Source: Artemisia argyi
Lineage: Eukaryota > Streptophyta > Magnoliopsida > Asterales > Asteraceae
Assembly: GCA_030686995.1 (NCBI GenBank)
Contig: CM060703.1
Location: forward strand, 112,250,361 to 112,314,360
Reading direction: 5' to 3'
Length of the DNA: 64,000 bases
Part shown: positions 23,001-37,043 of the stretch, in pieces
How positions within the stretch are numbered: position 1 is the first letter of the stretch
Layout: each line of letters opens with the position of its first letter
Program-made: the position numbers and the translations under genes
Notes under the pieces: generated by a model
What the model saw: only the letters and a program-made list of their open reading frames with translations
Database searches by the model: none
Told to the model about the DNA's origin: nothing

Positions 23001-23453
23001 TACCTTCAATGATCACATTTGAACTAGTAGTACATGTGTTTATTTCAACTAAATATTTATCTATTAAATTTTCTAGAGTAACTATTTTTTGTGCAATATC
23101 AAGTTTATCATCTTTGGTTTTACATTTCTCTTGGTGAAACTTTAAAAGACATTTCCAAATATCATTTGCCGTTTTACAAAGAAATAATCTTTCATATTCA
23201 ACCCTTGGTAGAGTTTTGAAAATAAGTAATTTGGCTTTAGTATTTTATCAATTTTGGTTTGAAGATTATTATATTGATTTTCAAAATCCATTTTGGTTGG
23301 TTTAAGATCACCAATTGAAATGATATACCAAAGATCAAGATCTATTGATTTCACATAATTTTGAAATTTATTTTTCCATTCAAGAAAATGATCATTTTCA
23401 AATAATGGTGGTTTTTGCGTAAATTCCCCTTCTAGATATTTTTCGAATTCCAT
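23001..23453 (-). pseudogene. T2 copia gag, N-terminal part
   Basis: Starts at ATG 23453 (MEFEKYLEGEFTQKPP), about 50 bases after the primer site. It matches UBN2/DUF4219-type copia gag: FLEWKNKFQNYVKSIDLDLW and ISIGDLKPT. Near 23185 a frameshift moves the family sequence to another frame (LFLCKTANDIWKC is visible there), which stays open up to the T3 junction at 23000. The second half resumes left of T3 at 10846. It encodes the particle protein of T2 and is now split by 12 kb of T3. Confidence 0.8.
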
Positions 23454-23505
23454 AGATCGTTACAAATTTTAAAATACAATATATTTTAAAAGTCTTGCTA
23501 GACGT

Positions 23506-23521
23506 GGCTCCTGATACCAAT
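23506..23521 (-). promoter_or_regulatory. T2 primer-binding site
   Basis: Sense-strand TTGGTATCAGGAGCC directly after the 5' LTR, complementary to initiator Met tRNA with the GG variant often seen in copia elements. Confidence 0.8.
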
Positions 23522-25385
<1,864 letters not shown>

Positions 25386-25390
25386 TATTT

Positions 25391-26186
25391 TATATAAGAA
25401 AATCATCTCTGACTTAAATTCCATACTAGGCATAGTTTTTATAACACCAAAGGTTAATTATATTAATATGGTATCTCACCTTACTTGTTTAAGATATTTA
25501 AATCGTGCTTATTAACATAATAAAATAAGTAGACTTTCATAGCAGAATTGTTATAAATAGCTTTGACAATTGATTGATAACCATTTTTTTTCACACCTCA
25601 TTTCTCATAAAAATATTAGTTTCCAACAAATGACCTTGAAATCCCCAAAATGAATTGTAAAATGCCATAAAGACTCTAACACAACCTCTTAATCGAATGC
25701 AAAAGACATTGAAGAATCACGTAATCAAAATAATCCTCAAACGAACTCATACCAGTGAACACTCACGCAAATACATTGAAAACCAAGCGAAGAACGTAAA
25801 GACTCTACAATGATCAAATTAAGATCATAGAAAAACATCGACACTAACAGGTCGCAAAAACATGCCACGAAATCCAATTGGTATGCAAATGAGGGATTAA
25901 ATATCCGCACCAACTCGTCACGAACTAACAATACTCGAAGAACAATATAATATTCATTCGCGGAATGAATGCAAGGAATAACCAAAGAAACAAACCAGTG
26001 TCCAACAAAACGAATTCGATTAACCAACACCTATCACGACGTCGAATAGGAAGAATATGGCATCCATAGCAACATGTTACGAATAGAAATGCTAACCAAA
26101 GAATTAGGTATGCGAACGGAGAGTCTAGCAAATGAATCAACATAAATACCACAACATTAGTACCAACCGATAATCGAGGTATCAGC
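25391..26186 (-). other. T1 internal DNA between T2 and T4, no readable gene
   Basis: Frames at 25737-26188 on the minus strand lack family motifs. By position it is T1 gag or leader territory. ATATG at 26187-26191 is the left T4 target duplication. Confidence 0.45.
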
Positions 26187-26191
26187 ATATG

Positions 26192-27601
26192 TGATGCGTT
26201 GGAATTGCACCAGGCTTTACCTCTCGTGGGATCTCGAGAAGCTTACAACCCCCACCAGGCAGTGTACCTGATTGTTGTAGTATAGTATAGTGACAAGTAC
26301 CGGGGGATTGATCGTTCAACTCAGGAATAGTGTCGCTAGGATTAGAAAGCCTAAAAACTAGGTCTAGAGGTGAGGGATGATTCTTTTTGTATTTTTATAA
26401 TTTTATAAAAGCAAGTAAAAATCTCGGTTTTGGAAGAGTGGGCGGAATTAGTTGCTAGTCAACTAACCCAATAACTAAGATGCAATCAAAATAAATTAAC
26501 AAAAATGTAAATAAAGCTAATTACTAATATGGTGTGAACAATAAATGGGAAAATTGTGTTTACTTAGATTTCATTACTCCCTAGATATCTTTTACAGGTT
26601 GATAGTTTGTTACAGTTGCGTGGATGATGGGTTATATTCCTTAATACCAATCGTGGGGTGGCGTACGTACTTCCCCATCTCTATAAGCTCCTACTTCACT
26701 CCTATGTCGAGCCTGCAAGAAGCTCCTAACATGGGATCACTAGAATTCGCTCATGCATTAAATACAACCATAAAAACCTAGTACGCTTTGGTTCATGTTT
26801 CTTAAGACGTTCAAGCAAGTTACACTATGGAAGTCTGCCAGTTTTCTTAAGCCTAACATCGAAATCATTCATCCATTACAACTATAAACAAGCAATCAAC
26901 CCATAATCAACATCTAGGTTTCATTACATCTAAGCAAACACACAAGAGATCTAGCCTAGCATGTTAAAATCAAGACAAGCGTAAGATATATTCAAACAAC
27001 ACATAGACATATTGAATGAATTGAAAGGATACTTATCTTAATTGAACATGAAAGGTTTCAAGGGGTGAAAACCCTTGAAAATACTGTAAAAGTCGAGCTA
27101 GGGTTTATTCAACTCGTCCCTAAAATTGTCCTCTCTTTTAGAATGAAAATTACAATGACTATATATAGATTTCCTAAGGTGACGGCGTCAAGAAGAAAAT
27201 TCTGACGCCGTCAACCCGCCGCCCATAATATAATCGGATTGCCTAGATCCAGATCTGACGTAGTCATGTGTAATGTTGTTCTGGGCCGTCACCACTTTTA
27301 CTCTTGACGGCCATGCTTTGACGCCGTCACATTTCTACTGGATCGTCACCACTTTTGCTCTTGACGCCGTCATCAAAATGCTCTTGACGCCGTCAGGTAC
27401 TGTTCCCAGCAAGGGAAATTAAGACTTTGCCGTTTTCTTCACTTTTATGCTCCAAAAACGTCTAAAATGCTTCCTTTTCCAGAATTCACTCCAAAAGTAC
27501 CTAATATCACAAAAGGAACGATCTAGGGCAATATTTGATCAAATAAATGCAAATTCCGGCTTAAATGACCCCCTAAAAACGAATCATTTTTCACCTCATC
27601 A
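26192..27601 (-). repeat. T4 3' LTR (left), 1410 bp
   Basis: Pairs exactly in length with 35629-37038 and also matches the T7 LTR at 57798-59228. A 78-codon plus-strand ORF (26545-26781) recurs in all three copies but is antisense and without family features. Confidence 0.95.
27159..27395 (-). promoter_or_regulatory. T4 LTR promoter: TGACGCCGTCA palindromes and TATA box
   Basis: TGACG-N-CGTCA elements lie at 27180-27190, 27203-27213, 27256-27266 (variant TGACGTAGTCA), 27319-27329, 27362-27372 and 27385-27395, with half-sites between. In sense direction they precede a TATA box (CTATATATAG) at 27168-27159. The right LTR (36596-36835) and T7 (58753-59025) repeat the design. TGACG is the core bound by TGA-class bZIP factors; binding here is inference. 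Confidence 0.65.
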
Positions 27602-30119
27602 TATACTCTTACACTTGAGATTTGCTTGTCCTCAAGCAAATGCGCTTTTATTCTAATCAAAATACAAGTTAGGGGTCATTTAACACTAATATAAAAGTAA
27701 TTACAACAAATAATCGTTCCACTAAAGACCAAAGACAAGCACGGAGGTCATACACTAGCACCTCACAAATAGTGTTTATATACTCACATCTCTCGGGTGT
27801 AATAAAGTATATATTACAGTATGGAAATGGAAAACATCTCTCACTACCTGTCATAGCAAAATAGATTACCATAGGTTTGGGAAAGGATCAAACCTCCACC
27901 ACATGGCGTAAGCACCTGGGATAAACTATCAAAGAGGTCTTTTAAAGGGTTATAACATTAGGTGTAGAGATATGGAATACACGGTTTTGTTGGATATAGG
28001 CAATCTTTACTGGTGGCGAGTTAAAAATCTTGGTTAATTACATGTACAATATGGCGTTGCTAAGCCAAGACTAGACTCGACTTAAGCTAATAAATCAAAA
28101 ATAACAAAAACATAAAATAAACATAGAATGAGACGGGATGGTAGTCCGTATGTTTTTTTCTATTTTTCTCTTTCTATTTTTTTCTTCTTTCTCTTGATTT
28201 TTTTGATTTTTTTTTTTTTGATTTTTTTTTTGTTTTTTTTTTTGTTTTTTTTTTTTTATTTTTTTGCATACACTTTTACCCTACCATCCAAAATAATACA
28301 TCATAGGGAATGAACATTCCCCTTACACTTGAATTTTTACATACTTTACAATAAACTAATCTAATGACTCGAATCAAGATAATCAAAACACTTAGAGTAA
28401 TTTTAAGATTAACGCACATACGTGGCTAATAATAGATGTTCTTCCCCATTACTCCATAAAATAAGTACTTTACCCATGAGTCCCAATCGTCCCAAAACAA
28501 TATGTACAAGGATATGACTCGACTTAACAACCATGTAATAAATTAGATAATTAACTAAGGGTTTAAACAAATAACAATAATGCACTAAAGATGAGTGCAT
28601 ACACGGAAGGCTAAGGCGATTTTGGTGTACATTTAAGTGGGGTGTAACAAATTCTTCCTTTAAGTAAGATGCTTAAAGTTAGAAATGAAAGGATAGGCTC
28701 GGAGGGGTGTACTAGGGGTTTCGTGTACTAAAAATGAGTACAACGCTAATGGTGTGGGAAAAATTAATTGACTTTACTAGCCAAATAACATGACTTAAAT
28801 GGTAAAGTAATTATGATACGGGTTTAACACAAGGGTGATCCTAATGCCTCTTATCATGTAGTAAATCCTACTACACGAATGTAGTCTCACTAGCGGTCTT
28901 GGGATGCATCACTAACGCAAGTTCTAGAATCTAAATGCTACCGGTACACTCATAAGCACTAATAGTAAATGCTTTTCCTATCAAATCTAAAGGCGAACCT
29001 CACATATTTGGGTGGAAAATTTTTCTGAATGGTACGGTTTTGTGCTAGTCACATAACTCCAATCCATGAGACAGTTGCTAAGGCTAAAGTTTCACTCCTA
29101 AATGTTGTAAAAAATTTTAAATTTGGCGCTAAAATTACACTAACAAGTATTTCTCATAGTTTTATTACACACCTACTATCGAACAAACAAACTCAAGTGA
29201 AAGTGTATCCTATAAGGTATCATCATTTACCCTCCCCTTACACTTAGGATGAACATTGTCCCCAATGTTCAATTAAAGAATGTAAAAGTGAAATAGGTAA
29301 AAGAATGAAATCAAATACTCCCCTGATTCGTTCGGTGTGGATAGTGCGGTAAACAAGGTTAGATCTTCCTCCAAGAAAATGAACAATCAAAGCTTCCCTT
29401 CCAGAATATAAATCCTCTTCTTGTCATACATAACCTGTTAAACCTGAGAAAACAAATACGGCAACCTCACGTAAAATCGGCGGCAATCTATATATGATAA
29501 CAAATCCTAGAAAATAAAGTAAGATATAATACTTGTGGAATGAATGTTTGCAGATTCCCTGGAGTTTATAAAACTAAAGATTTAACAAAAACTTTAAGAC
29601 TCCGTTAGAAAAACAAAACTAGCAAAATTTCCAGATTTTTACACATGACGCCATCAGGAATTTCTTCCTGACGCCGTCAGAAGTGACCTGCAGAAATCTT
29701 TACGTTAAATTTCCGGAAAATTTCTGGAAAACTTATGTCCTACTTTCTGGAAAATCCTGCAAAACATCATTATGACTCGATACAAGCATTTGACTCTAAC
29801 AAATACGAATATACATGTTCATTTAATATTGTGGAGAATCATGATCGATTTTGTTTCTTAAAAACATATTTGGGGTTTCCCCTTGCACTTATCTTTTTCG
29901 AAATACCTTTGGATGAAGTTAAGACAAAGCCAAACGACAAAATAAAGTATTTTCACCATTTTAGTTTGAAACATGATCTACCAACAATAAAAATAAAGCA
30001 TGCATACGGAAACAAATAACAATCAAACAAAATAAAAATCACACAAAGCATGAGTTGCCTCCTAAGAAGCGCTTTTCTTTATTTACGAGTCTTGTAGCTA
30101 GACTCAAGGTCATGGGTTA
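27602..30119 (-). other. T4 3' tail between integrase and 3' LTR, no convincing env-like gene
   Basis: Shared with T7 at 59229-61485. It holds a plus-strand T-rich run at 28150-28270 and short ORFs (27669-27872, 28409-28600 minus; 29029-29247 plus) that recur in T7. The changes between copies do not favour conserved residues, so I do not call genes. Two TGACGCC(A/G)TCA-type palindromes stand near 29645-29675. An env-like ORF found in some Athila elements is not visible. Confidence 0.6.
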
Positions 30120-31523
30120 TTACGTGACCTCATCGTCAAATGTTACATCCTCCTCACTAATCATTTCATTGTTACTTCCTTGATAATGTTTTACGCGTTG
30201 TATGTTGACAGTAAATTCTCTACTTTCGTCGTCCAATAACACAACAGCCCCAGTCTTAGAGGAACTTTTCACCGTAAATGGCCCATACTATCTAGACTTG
30301 AGTATCCCTGGAAATAATCTTATCCCAGAATTATACAATAGGACTTTGTACCCTTCTGAAAATTCCTTAGGTTTCTTACTTCGCTGGTCATGCCATCTTT
30401 TTGCCCTCTCCATATATGTAATGGAGGATTCATACGCTTCTAACCTTAGCTCATCAAGCTCATGGAGTTGCAAGAACCTATTTGTTCCGGCGATTGTATA
30501 GTCCAAGTTACACACCTTAACCGCCCAATAAGCCTTATGTTCTTGTTCGACCGGAAGGTGACATGCCTTACCGTAGACCATGCGGAACGGGGTCGTTCCA
30601 ATAGGTGTCTTGTAGGCAGTTCGGAATGCCCATAAGGCCTCATCTAGTTTAAATGACCAGTCTTTTCTATTCTGACTAACCGTTTTTTCTAGAATTCTCT
30701 TAATAGCCCTGTTGGTGTTTTCGACCTGGCCATTGGTCTGTGGATGATAGGCGGTGGAAAATCGATGGGGCACTCCGTATCTCCTCATGACCTTTTCCAT
30801 TTGCGCATTGCAAAAGTGGATTCCCCTATCACTAATGAGAGCTTTAGGAATACCGAACCTAGCGAATAGCTTTTTTAGGAAATGAATAACTACCCTAGCA
30901 TCGTTGGTCCTTAGGGCTTGTGCCTCTACCCACTTTGAAACATAATCGATGGCAACTAAAATGTATTCATTCCCTCCTGAAGATGGAAAGGGTCCCATGA
31001 AGTCGATTCCCCAGACGTCGAAAACCTCACATACTTGTATAAAATTCTGAGGTGCTTCATCTCTATTTGATATGTTCCCGGCCCGTTGACATGCATCGCA
31101 TGCTTGTACGATTTCCTTAACATTACAGAATATTGTGGGCCAATAGAATCCCGCATCGAAAATCTTTCGTGCGGTGGTGTTTATCCCATGATGGCCCCCA
31201 GAGGGGCCAGAGTGACATTCTCTCATGATCTTTACTGCCTCATTTCCTGAAACACATCGTCTGATTATTTGATCAGGACACCTTCGGAATAAAAATGGTT
31301 CATCCCAGAAGTAGTATTTTAGCTGGGCAAAGAACCTTTTCTTTTCATATTTAGTCATGTGTTCCGGAATGTGTCTGCTCGCGAGATAGTTAGCAAAATC
31401 AGCGTACCAAGGCTCAGAATCTGTCATTGACATGAGTTGTTCGTCAGGAAATGAATCCCGAATCTCACTTCTGTCGAGCTCATTAAGGGGATTTTCAAGA
31501 CGAGATAGGTGATCAGCAGCCAA
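30120..31523 (-). pseudogene. T4 integrase, one in-frame TAG
   Basis: Follows RNase H in the same frame after a TAG at 31526-31524. The HHCC zinc module is visible in [11 protein letters not shown] and ACDACQR. The catalytic triad is D (WGIDFMGP), D (LISDRGIHF) and E (GQVENTNRA). A second TAG at 30290-30288 replaces what is normally Trp in LKSRW; the frame then goes on for 55 codons to TAA at 30122-30120 and keeps the C-terminal sequence (GPFTVK, VNIQRVKHY). All active-site residues remain, but two stops block translation. Confidence 0.88.
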
Positions 31524-32170
31524 ATTCTACGCCCCCCTTTTATCACGAATTTCAACGTCAAACTCTTGTAACAACAGGATCCACCGAATTAGTCGTGGTT
31601 TAGCATCTTGCTTAGCAAAAAGATATCGGAGAGCCGAGTGATCGGTGAAAACGACTGTCTTTGAAAGGACAAGATATTGATGAAATTTGTCGAAGGCGAA
31701 CACTACGGCTAATAATTCTTTTTCGGTGGTAGAGTAATTCTCTTGAGCGGGATTCATGGTATTGCTAGCGTAGTAAATAGGTTGGAATAGCTTATCACGC
31801 CTTTGGCCTAATACTGCTTCGACAGCATAATCGCTAGCATTGCACATGATTTCGAAAGGTAACTCCCAGTTGGGTGTAACCATGATTGGGGCTTGTGTGA
31901 GTTCCTTTTTCAGGAGATCGAATGCATCCTTGCATTCTTGAGAGAAATCGAAGGGGGCATCCTTCACCAGCAGTTTAGTCATTGGCTGAGCTATTTTAGA
32001 GAAATCTTTGATGAATCTCCGGTAGAACCCGGCGTGGCCCAAGAAGCTGTGTATTGTTTTAACGGTCATGGGATAAGGTAATTTAGATATAGCTTCCACT
32101 TTAGCTTGGTCCACCTCAATCCCATTCCCTGAGACCTTATGTCCCAACACGATCCCTTCTTTTACCATGA
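31524..32170 (-). pseudogene. T4 RNase H and RT thumb/connection
   Basis: From the RT C-terminal part ([19 protein letters not shown]) through [19 protein letters not shown] into RNase H. The first RNase H catalytic Asp is replaced: CNASDYAV where the family has CDASDYAV. The second-site Glu ([11 protein letters not shown]) and third Asp (FTDHSAL) are present. It ends at TAG 31526-31524 inside [19 protein letters not shown], most simply GAG to TAG. Confidence 0.88.
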
Positions 32171-32815
32171 AATGACATTTCCCAATTTAGCACCAAGTTG
32201 GTTTCCTCACAACGTTTGAGCATTTTTTCTAGATTAGCAAGACAACGGTCGAAAGAGTTCCCGAAGACTGAAAAGTCATCCATGAAAACTTCCATGCTAT
32301 CTTCCATCAGTTCGTGAAAGATTGCGGTCATGCATCGCTGAAAAGTGGCGGGGGCGTTACACAGCCCAAAAGGCATTCTTTTATAGGCGAACGTTCCATA
32401 AGGGCAAGTAAACGTAGTTTTCTCTTGGTCCTCAGGTGCTATGGGGATTTGGAAATATCCCGAGAACCCATCCAAGAAACAGTAATACTCGTGCCTAGAT
32501 AATCTTTCCAACATTTGGTCAATGAATGGTAAGGGAAAGTGATCCTTCCTTGTGGCATCATTGAGCTTTCTATAATCGATGCATACCCGCCAACCAGTAA
32601 CCGTTCTCTGGGGTACCATCTCACCCTTGTCGTTCTTTACCACAGTCATTCCCCCTTTCTTTGGTACCACCTGTACAGGACTAACCCACGGGCTATCCGA
32701 GATTGGGTAAATTAGTCCTGCATCCAGAAGTTTTATGACTTCTTTCTTCACTACTTCCTTAATGTTGGGATTCACCCGCCTCTGGGGTTGCACGGTAGGT
32801 TTATAGTTTTCTGGA
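32171..32815 (-). pseudogene. T4 reverse transcriptase core
   Basis: Open in a different frame from its neighbours: about one base is lost near 32815 and about two near 32170. From the Met at 32793: CIDYRKLNDA at 71-80, the catalytic FLDGFSG Asp at 108, KRMPFGLCNAPATFQRCM at 138-155, and the FMDD box at 170-173 (EVFMDDFSVFG). The active-site Asp residues are intact. FMDDFSVFG is the Athila-type form of the YxDD box. Confidence 0.9.
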
Positions 32816-34757
32816 TCTTATGCGTGCAAAAAGTTGAGTCAATCCCCTTAATGTCGGCTACACTCCATGCAAGCACTCCCTTATATTTCTTGAGGACATC
32901 TAAGAGCTTTCCTTTTTGTTCATGTTCGAGGGAAGAGTTTATGATTACTGGCAGTTGATCCTCTCCCTGAAGGAAGGCATACTCTAGGTGGTTAGGGAGT
33001 TCTTTAAGATCTAGCTTAGGGGGTTCGATAATAGAAGGCTTAAGCTTGTTTTCGGGTTTTCGGAGTTCGAGCTGTTCAGTGGTCTCCTGTCTAGGGTAGA
33101 AGGAGACTGCTCCAACATCCTCCATCTTTTCAACCTCCAACAAGGGGAGAAAACTCTCATCCCTTAACCAGCCTTCTTCGATCTTTTCAACAACACAGTT
33201 ATCAATAACATTCGTGAGTTCATCGACTTCTCCGGTGAAATAAAGCTGGTTAGCTGCTTCGAGAGAAAGATTCATATTGTCTTTAATGTCGAAGGTTAAG
33301 CTATCGGTTCCTACTCGTAAGGTTAACTTGCCGTCATGAACATCAATGACTGCACGAGCGGTAGCAAGAAATGGTCTCCCTAAGACGATGGGCACCAAGT
33401 CATCCTCCTCCATCTCCAAGATCACGAAGTCAACCGAAAATTTGAATTTTCCAACTTTGACTAGCACATTCTCGCAAATCCCTACGGGGTATTTGACTGA
33501 TCTATCGGCTAGTTGGATGTTCATACGGGTAGGCTTTAATCCAGAGTATCCTAGTTTAAGGAACATGGAGTGAGGCATGAGGTTGATACTCGCCCCTAAA
33601 TCGGCAAGAGCATTCTTTATCGATAGAGATCCTATGGAACAGGGCAAGGTGAAGCTGCCTGGATCGTCTACCTTTTTTGGTAGCCCTCGATGGGTCACCA
33701 CCAAACATTCTTCCCCCAGAGTCACAAGACCCTCGAGTTTCTTTCGGTTAGGGAGTAATTTTTTAAAGTATGTGCTATACTTTGGCATGTGATAGCAAGC
33801 ATCAAGGAGAGGTATGGTGATCACTGAGTCTTTTAGATATGACAAGAATCTTTTATTATCGTTCTCAGTTTTCTGGTTTTTTAGTCGGGATGGGAATGGG
33901 ATTCTCACAGGTTGGTTAGGTGGAGTTGATGGGGATGGGGTCACCAGGGAAGGTTTTTCGGGAGCCTCGCTGGTCACATTACCTTCCTCTTCGCGGGGCT
34001 TGCTTGGATCAATGGTGATAGGATGTGAGCTTGGATAAGGGGGGTCCTTGGTTGTTGTTCCGGCTCGAGTGGTTATTGCGAGCATGGGGTCTTTTTGGCT
34101 TATTGATGGCCTGTCTTGGTTATCAAGGGTGGAGTTAAGCTTGTTGAACCATTCTTCGATGTCATTTTGTTGCTCATCAACGAGCTCATCAAGACCTTTT
34201 AATTGTAACCCTTTTTCTTGAGTGAAGTGACCAAGGTCATCTTCAAAAGTGCTCCTGATTTTATATTCAGGGCCTTCCTCTCTTTTTTTTCTCTTCACCA
34301 GATTTCCCCAAATGGTATAATCATCGTTTTGGTAAAAAGGCAAAAGGGAGGGGTCAGCGTAGATGTCATGACCTGACAAGCACGCATGCTCGGTCGTGGG
34401 TTCTCCTCCACATTCCTCTACCTCGTGCGGGCCCCCACAGTAGTCGCAGATTAAGTAAGGATTTGAAAGTTGTTTAGTTAATTGCGACCCAGCTAGGTAT
34501 TCCATTTTTTTGTGAATTTTTCTTAGCCGATCTGAAGGTGTTGATGTGATTTCAGATATGCTAGCAATCGACTCAGGTTCATCCCAAGTGTCATCCTGGT
34601 CTTGAGCATATTCCTCAATCCTATTCCACCCTTCCTCAGCACTAAGATTGGCTAATTTCCCTTTTCTAGAATTATTGACTCCGTTCCGGTCATTTGAGGA
34701 GACATTGTCGTAGAAGATTTGGACCAGAAGCCAGAGTTCGATGCCATGATGGGGAAC
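32816..34757 (-). pseudogene. T4 gag C-terminus and protease
   Basis: Continues the gag frame after the TAA at 34760-34758. A zinc-knuckle-like CDYCGGPHEVEEC stands about 20 residues after a Met at 34505. Long charged linkers follow, then an aspartic protease with ALADLGASINLMP and, 3' of it, the VLGRPFLATARAVID region typical of retropepsins. It ends near 32815 where a single-base loss breaks the frame into RT. Protease would cut the polyprotein during particle maturation. Confidence 0.85.
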
Positions 34758-35458
34758 TTATCTTATTAAATCCTTGAATCTAGTCCACGATTTATGGAAG
34801 GGTTCGTCCTTCCCTTTTCGGAAGCGGAGGATCCTATCCCTAAATGCTGAGGTTTTCCCTGCTGTAAAGAACTTCTCATAAAATTTGGATATGAGTTGCT
34901 CCGATGTGAAAATAGATTCAGAGGGAAGTTTATCATACCACTCTTTGGCTTTTTCATAAAGGGTGAATGGGAAGAATCGTAATCGGGATGTGTTTTTAGT
35001 AGCCCCATCCGTATGGAGGGTGTCTACTATTTTCAAGAAGTCCTTGATGTGTTGAATCGGATCATCATCATCTAGTCCACAAAACTTGCACACACTTTGG
35101 ACAAGCCAAACATCGGTCGCATGCAAGACCTCATTGGTGTGTTCGTTTGGGAAGACAATGGCATTTGAGAAGCCACGAGGATTTGGGGAGGAGTAGTCCT
35201 TAAGGCGCTTAGGAATGGGGTTGCGGGGGTACTCATATCGTTGTTGGATTGGGAGCTAGGGGTTGTAAGGTGATTTTCTGAATTTTCTTCTAAAAGGGGC
35301 GCATCAAAATCGATGGCTATGCTGGATGGTTCAGGTGTTGTGAGAGATCGTCTTAGCCTACGCATTTCCCTATCAGGTTCTGCATAGGGCAAAACAAGGT
35401 CTCTAGCGGAACTACGACTCCTAGTGACTCTAAGGTTAGAGTATTCGTCGTTTGACAA
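34758..35458 (-). pseudogene. T4 gag, N-terminal and capsid part
   Basis: Starts MSNDEYSNLRVTRSRSSARD at 35458. A frameshift near 35250 moves family sequence to the frame that reads NPIPKRLKDYSSPNPRGFSN and then CGLDDDDPIQHIKDFLKI, KEWYDKLPSESI and RILRFRKGKDEPFHKSWTRF, a Retrotrans_gag capsid domain. It ends at TAA 34760-34758 after KDLIR, and the next codons still read PHHGIELWLLVQIFY, so the stop is a point mutation. Confidence 0.88.
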
Positions 35459-35603
35459 GATGGCAAATGGTGGAGATTACGAACAAAGATACGAAGAAAT
35501 AGATAGGCTAAACAAAACCTAAAAATAAAAATAAAATCTTACTAGAAAGGAATCTAGCAAGTAGACCTAATAAAAAGAAATTCTAACCTAGACAATAACT
35601 ATT

Positions 35604-35623
35604 TCCCCGGGCTGTGACGCCAA
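35604..35623 (-). promoter_or_regulatory. T4 primer-binding site, tRNA-Asp-like, degenerate
   Basis: Sense-strand TGGCGTCACAGCCCGGGGA, six bases after the 5' LTR. It resembles the complement of the tRNA-Asp 3' end used by Athila and Tat elements, with several mismatches. Confidence 0.55.
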
Positions 35624-35628
35624 AAACT

Positions 35629-37038
35629 TGATGCGTGGGAATTGCACCAGGCTTTACCTCTCGAGGGATCTCGAGAAGCTTACAACCCCCACCAGGCAGT
35701 GTACCTGATCGTTGTAGTATAGTATAGTGACAAGTACCGGGGGATTGATCGTTCAACTAAGGAATAGTGTCGCTAGGATTAAAAAGCCTAAAAACTAGGT
35801 CTAGAGGTGAGGGATGATTCTTTTTGTATTTTTATATTTTTATAAAAGCAAGTAAAAATCTCGGTTTTGGAAGAGTGGGCGAAATTAGTTGCTAGTCAAC
35901 TAACCCAATAACTAAAATGCAATCAAAATAAAATAACAAAAATGTAAATAAAGCTGATTACTAATATGATGTGAACAATAAATGGGAAAATTGTGTTTAA
36001 TTAGATTTCATTACTCCCTAGATATCTTTTACAGGTTGATAGTTTGTTACAGTTGCGTGGATGACGGGTTATATTCCTTAATACCAATCGTGGGGTGGCG
36101 TACGTACTTCCCCATCTCTATAAGCTCCTACTTCACTCCTATGTCGAGCCTGCAAGAAGCTCCTAACATGGGATCACTAGAATTCGCTCATGCATTAAAT
36201 ACAATCATAAAAACCTAGTACGCTTTGGTTCATGTTTCTTAAGACGTTCAAGCAAGTTACACTATGGAAGTCTGCCAGTTTTCTTAAGCCTAACATCGAA
36301 ATCATTCATCCATTACAACTATAAACAAGCAATCAACCGATAATCAACATCTTGGTTTCATTACATCTAAGCAAACACACAAGAGATCTAGCCTAGCATG
36401 TTAAAATCAAGACAAGCGTAAGATATATTCAAACAACACATAGACATATTGAATGAATTGAAAGGATACTTATCTTAATTGAACATGAAAGGTTTCAAGG
36501 GGTGAAAACCCTTGAAAATACTGCAAAAGTCGAGCTTGGGTTTATTCAACTCATCCCTAAAATTGTCCTCTCTTTTAGAATGAAAATTACAAAAACTATA
36601 TATAGATTTCCTAAGGTGACGGCGTCAAGAAGAAAATTCTGACGCCGTCAACCCGCCGCCCATAATATAATCGGATTGCCTAGATCCAGATCTGACGCCG
36701 TCATGTGTAATGTTGTTCTGGGCCGTCACCACTTTTACTCTTGACGGCCATGCTTTGACGCCGTCACATTTCTATTGGACCGTCACAACTTTTGCTCTTG
36801 ACGCCGTCATCAAAATGCTCTTGACGCCGTCAGGTACTGTTCCCAGCAAGGAAAATTAAGACTTTGCAGTTTTCTTCACTTTTATGCTCCAAAAACGTCC
36901 AAAATGCTTCCTTTTCCAGAATTCACTCCAAAACTACCTAAAATCACAAAAGGAACGATTTAGGGCAATATTTGATCAAATAAATTCAAATTCCGGCTTA
37001 AATGACCCCCTAAAAACGGATCATTTTTCGCCTCATCA
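35629..37038 (-). repeat. T4 5' LTR (right), 1410 bp
   Basis: Pairs with 26192-27601; TGACGCCGTCA array at about 36616-36835 and TATA at 36605-36596. Followed by ATATG. Confidence 0.95.
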
Positions 37039-37043
37039 ATATG

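Larger units (their letters stand above)
26192..37038 (-). mobile_element. T4: Athila-like Ty3/gypsy retrotransposon, 10.8 kb
   Basis: LTRs 26192-27601 and 35629-37038 are both 1410 bp, start TGATGCG and end CCTCATCA on the plus strand, with target duplication ATATG at 26187-26191 and 37039-37043. Gag-pol reads on the minus strand, 35458 to 30120, in the order gag, protease, RT, RNase H, integrase. RT and RNase H motifs ([20 protein letters not shown]) and a 2.5 kb tail between integrase and 3' LTR fit the Athila lineage. LTR mismatches are about 2-3 percent by eye in the first 420 bases. Three stops and at least three frameshifts make it non-autonomous. Confidence 0.93.

Noticed and set aside
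28128..28313. Phe-rich hydrophobic ORF that looks like a membrane protein
   Set aside because: It is only the translation of a T-rich low-complexity run.
27602..30119. Env-like gene in the Athila tail
   Set aside because: No frame longer than about 95 codons, no signal peptide with membrane segment, and T7 shows only unselected-looking differences.
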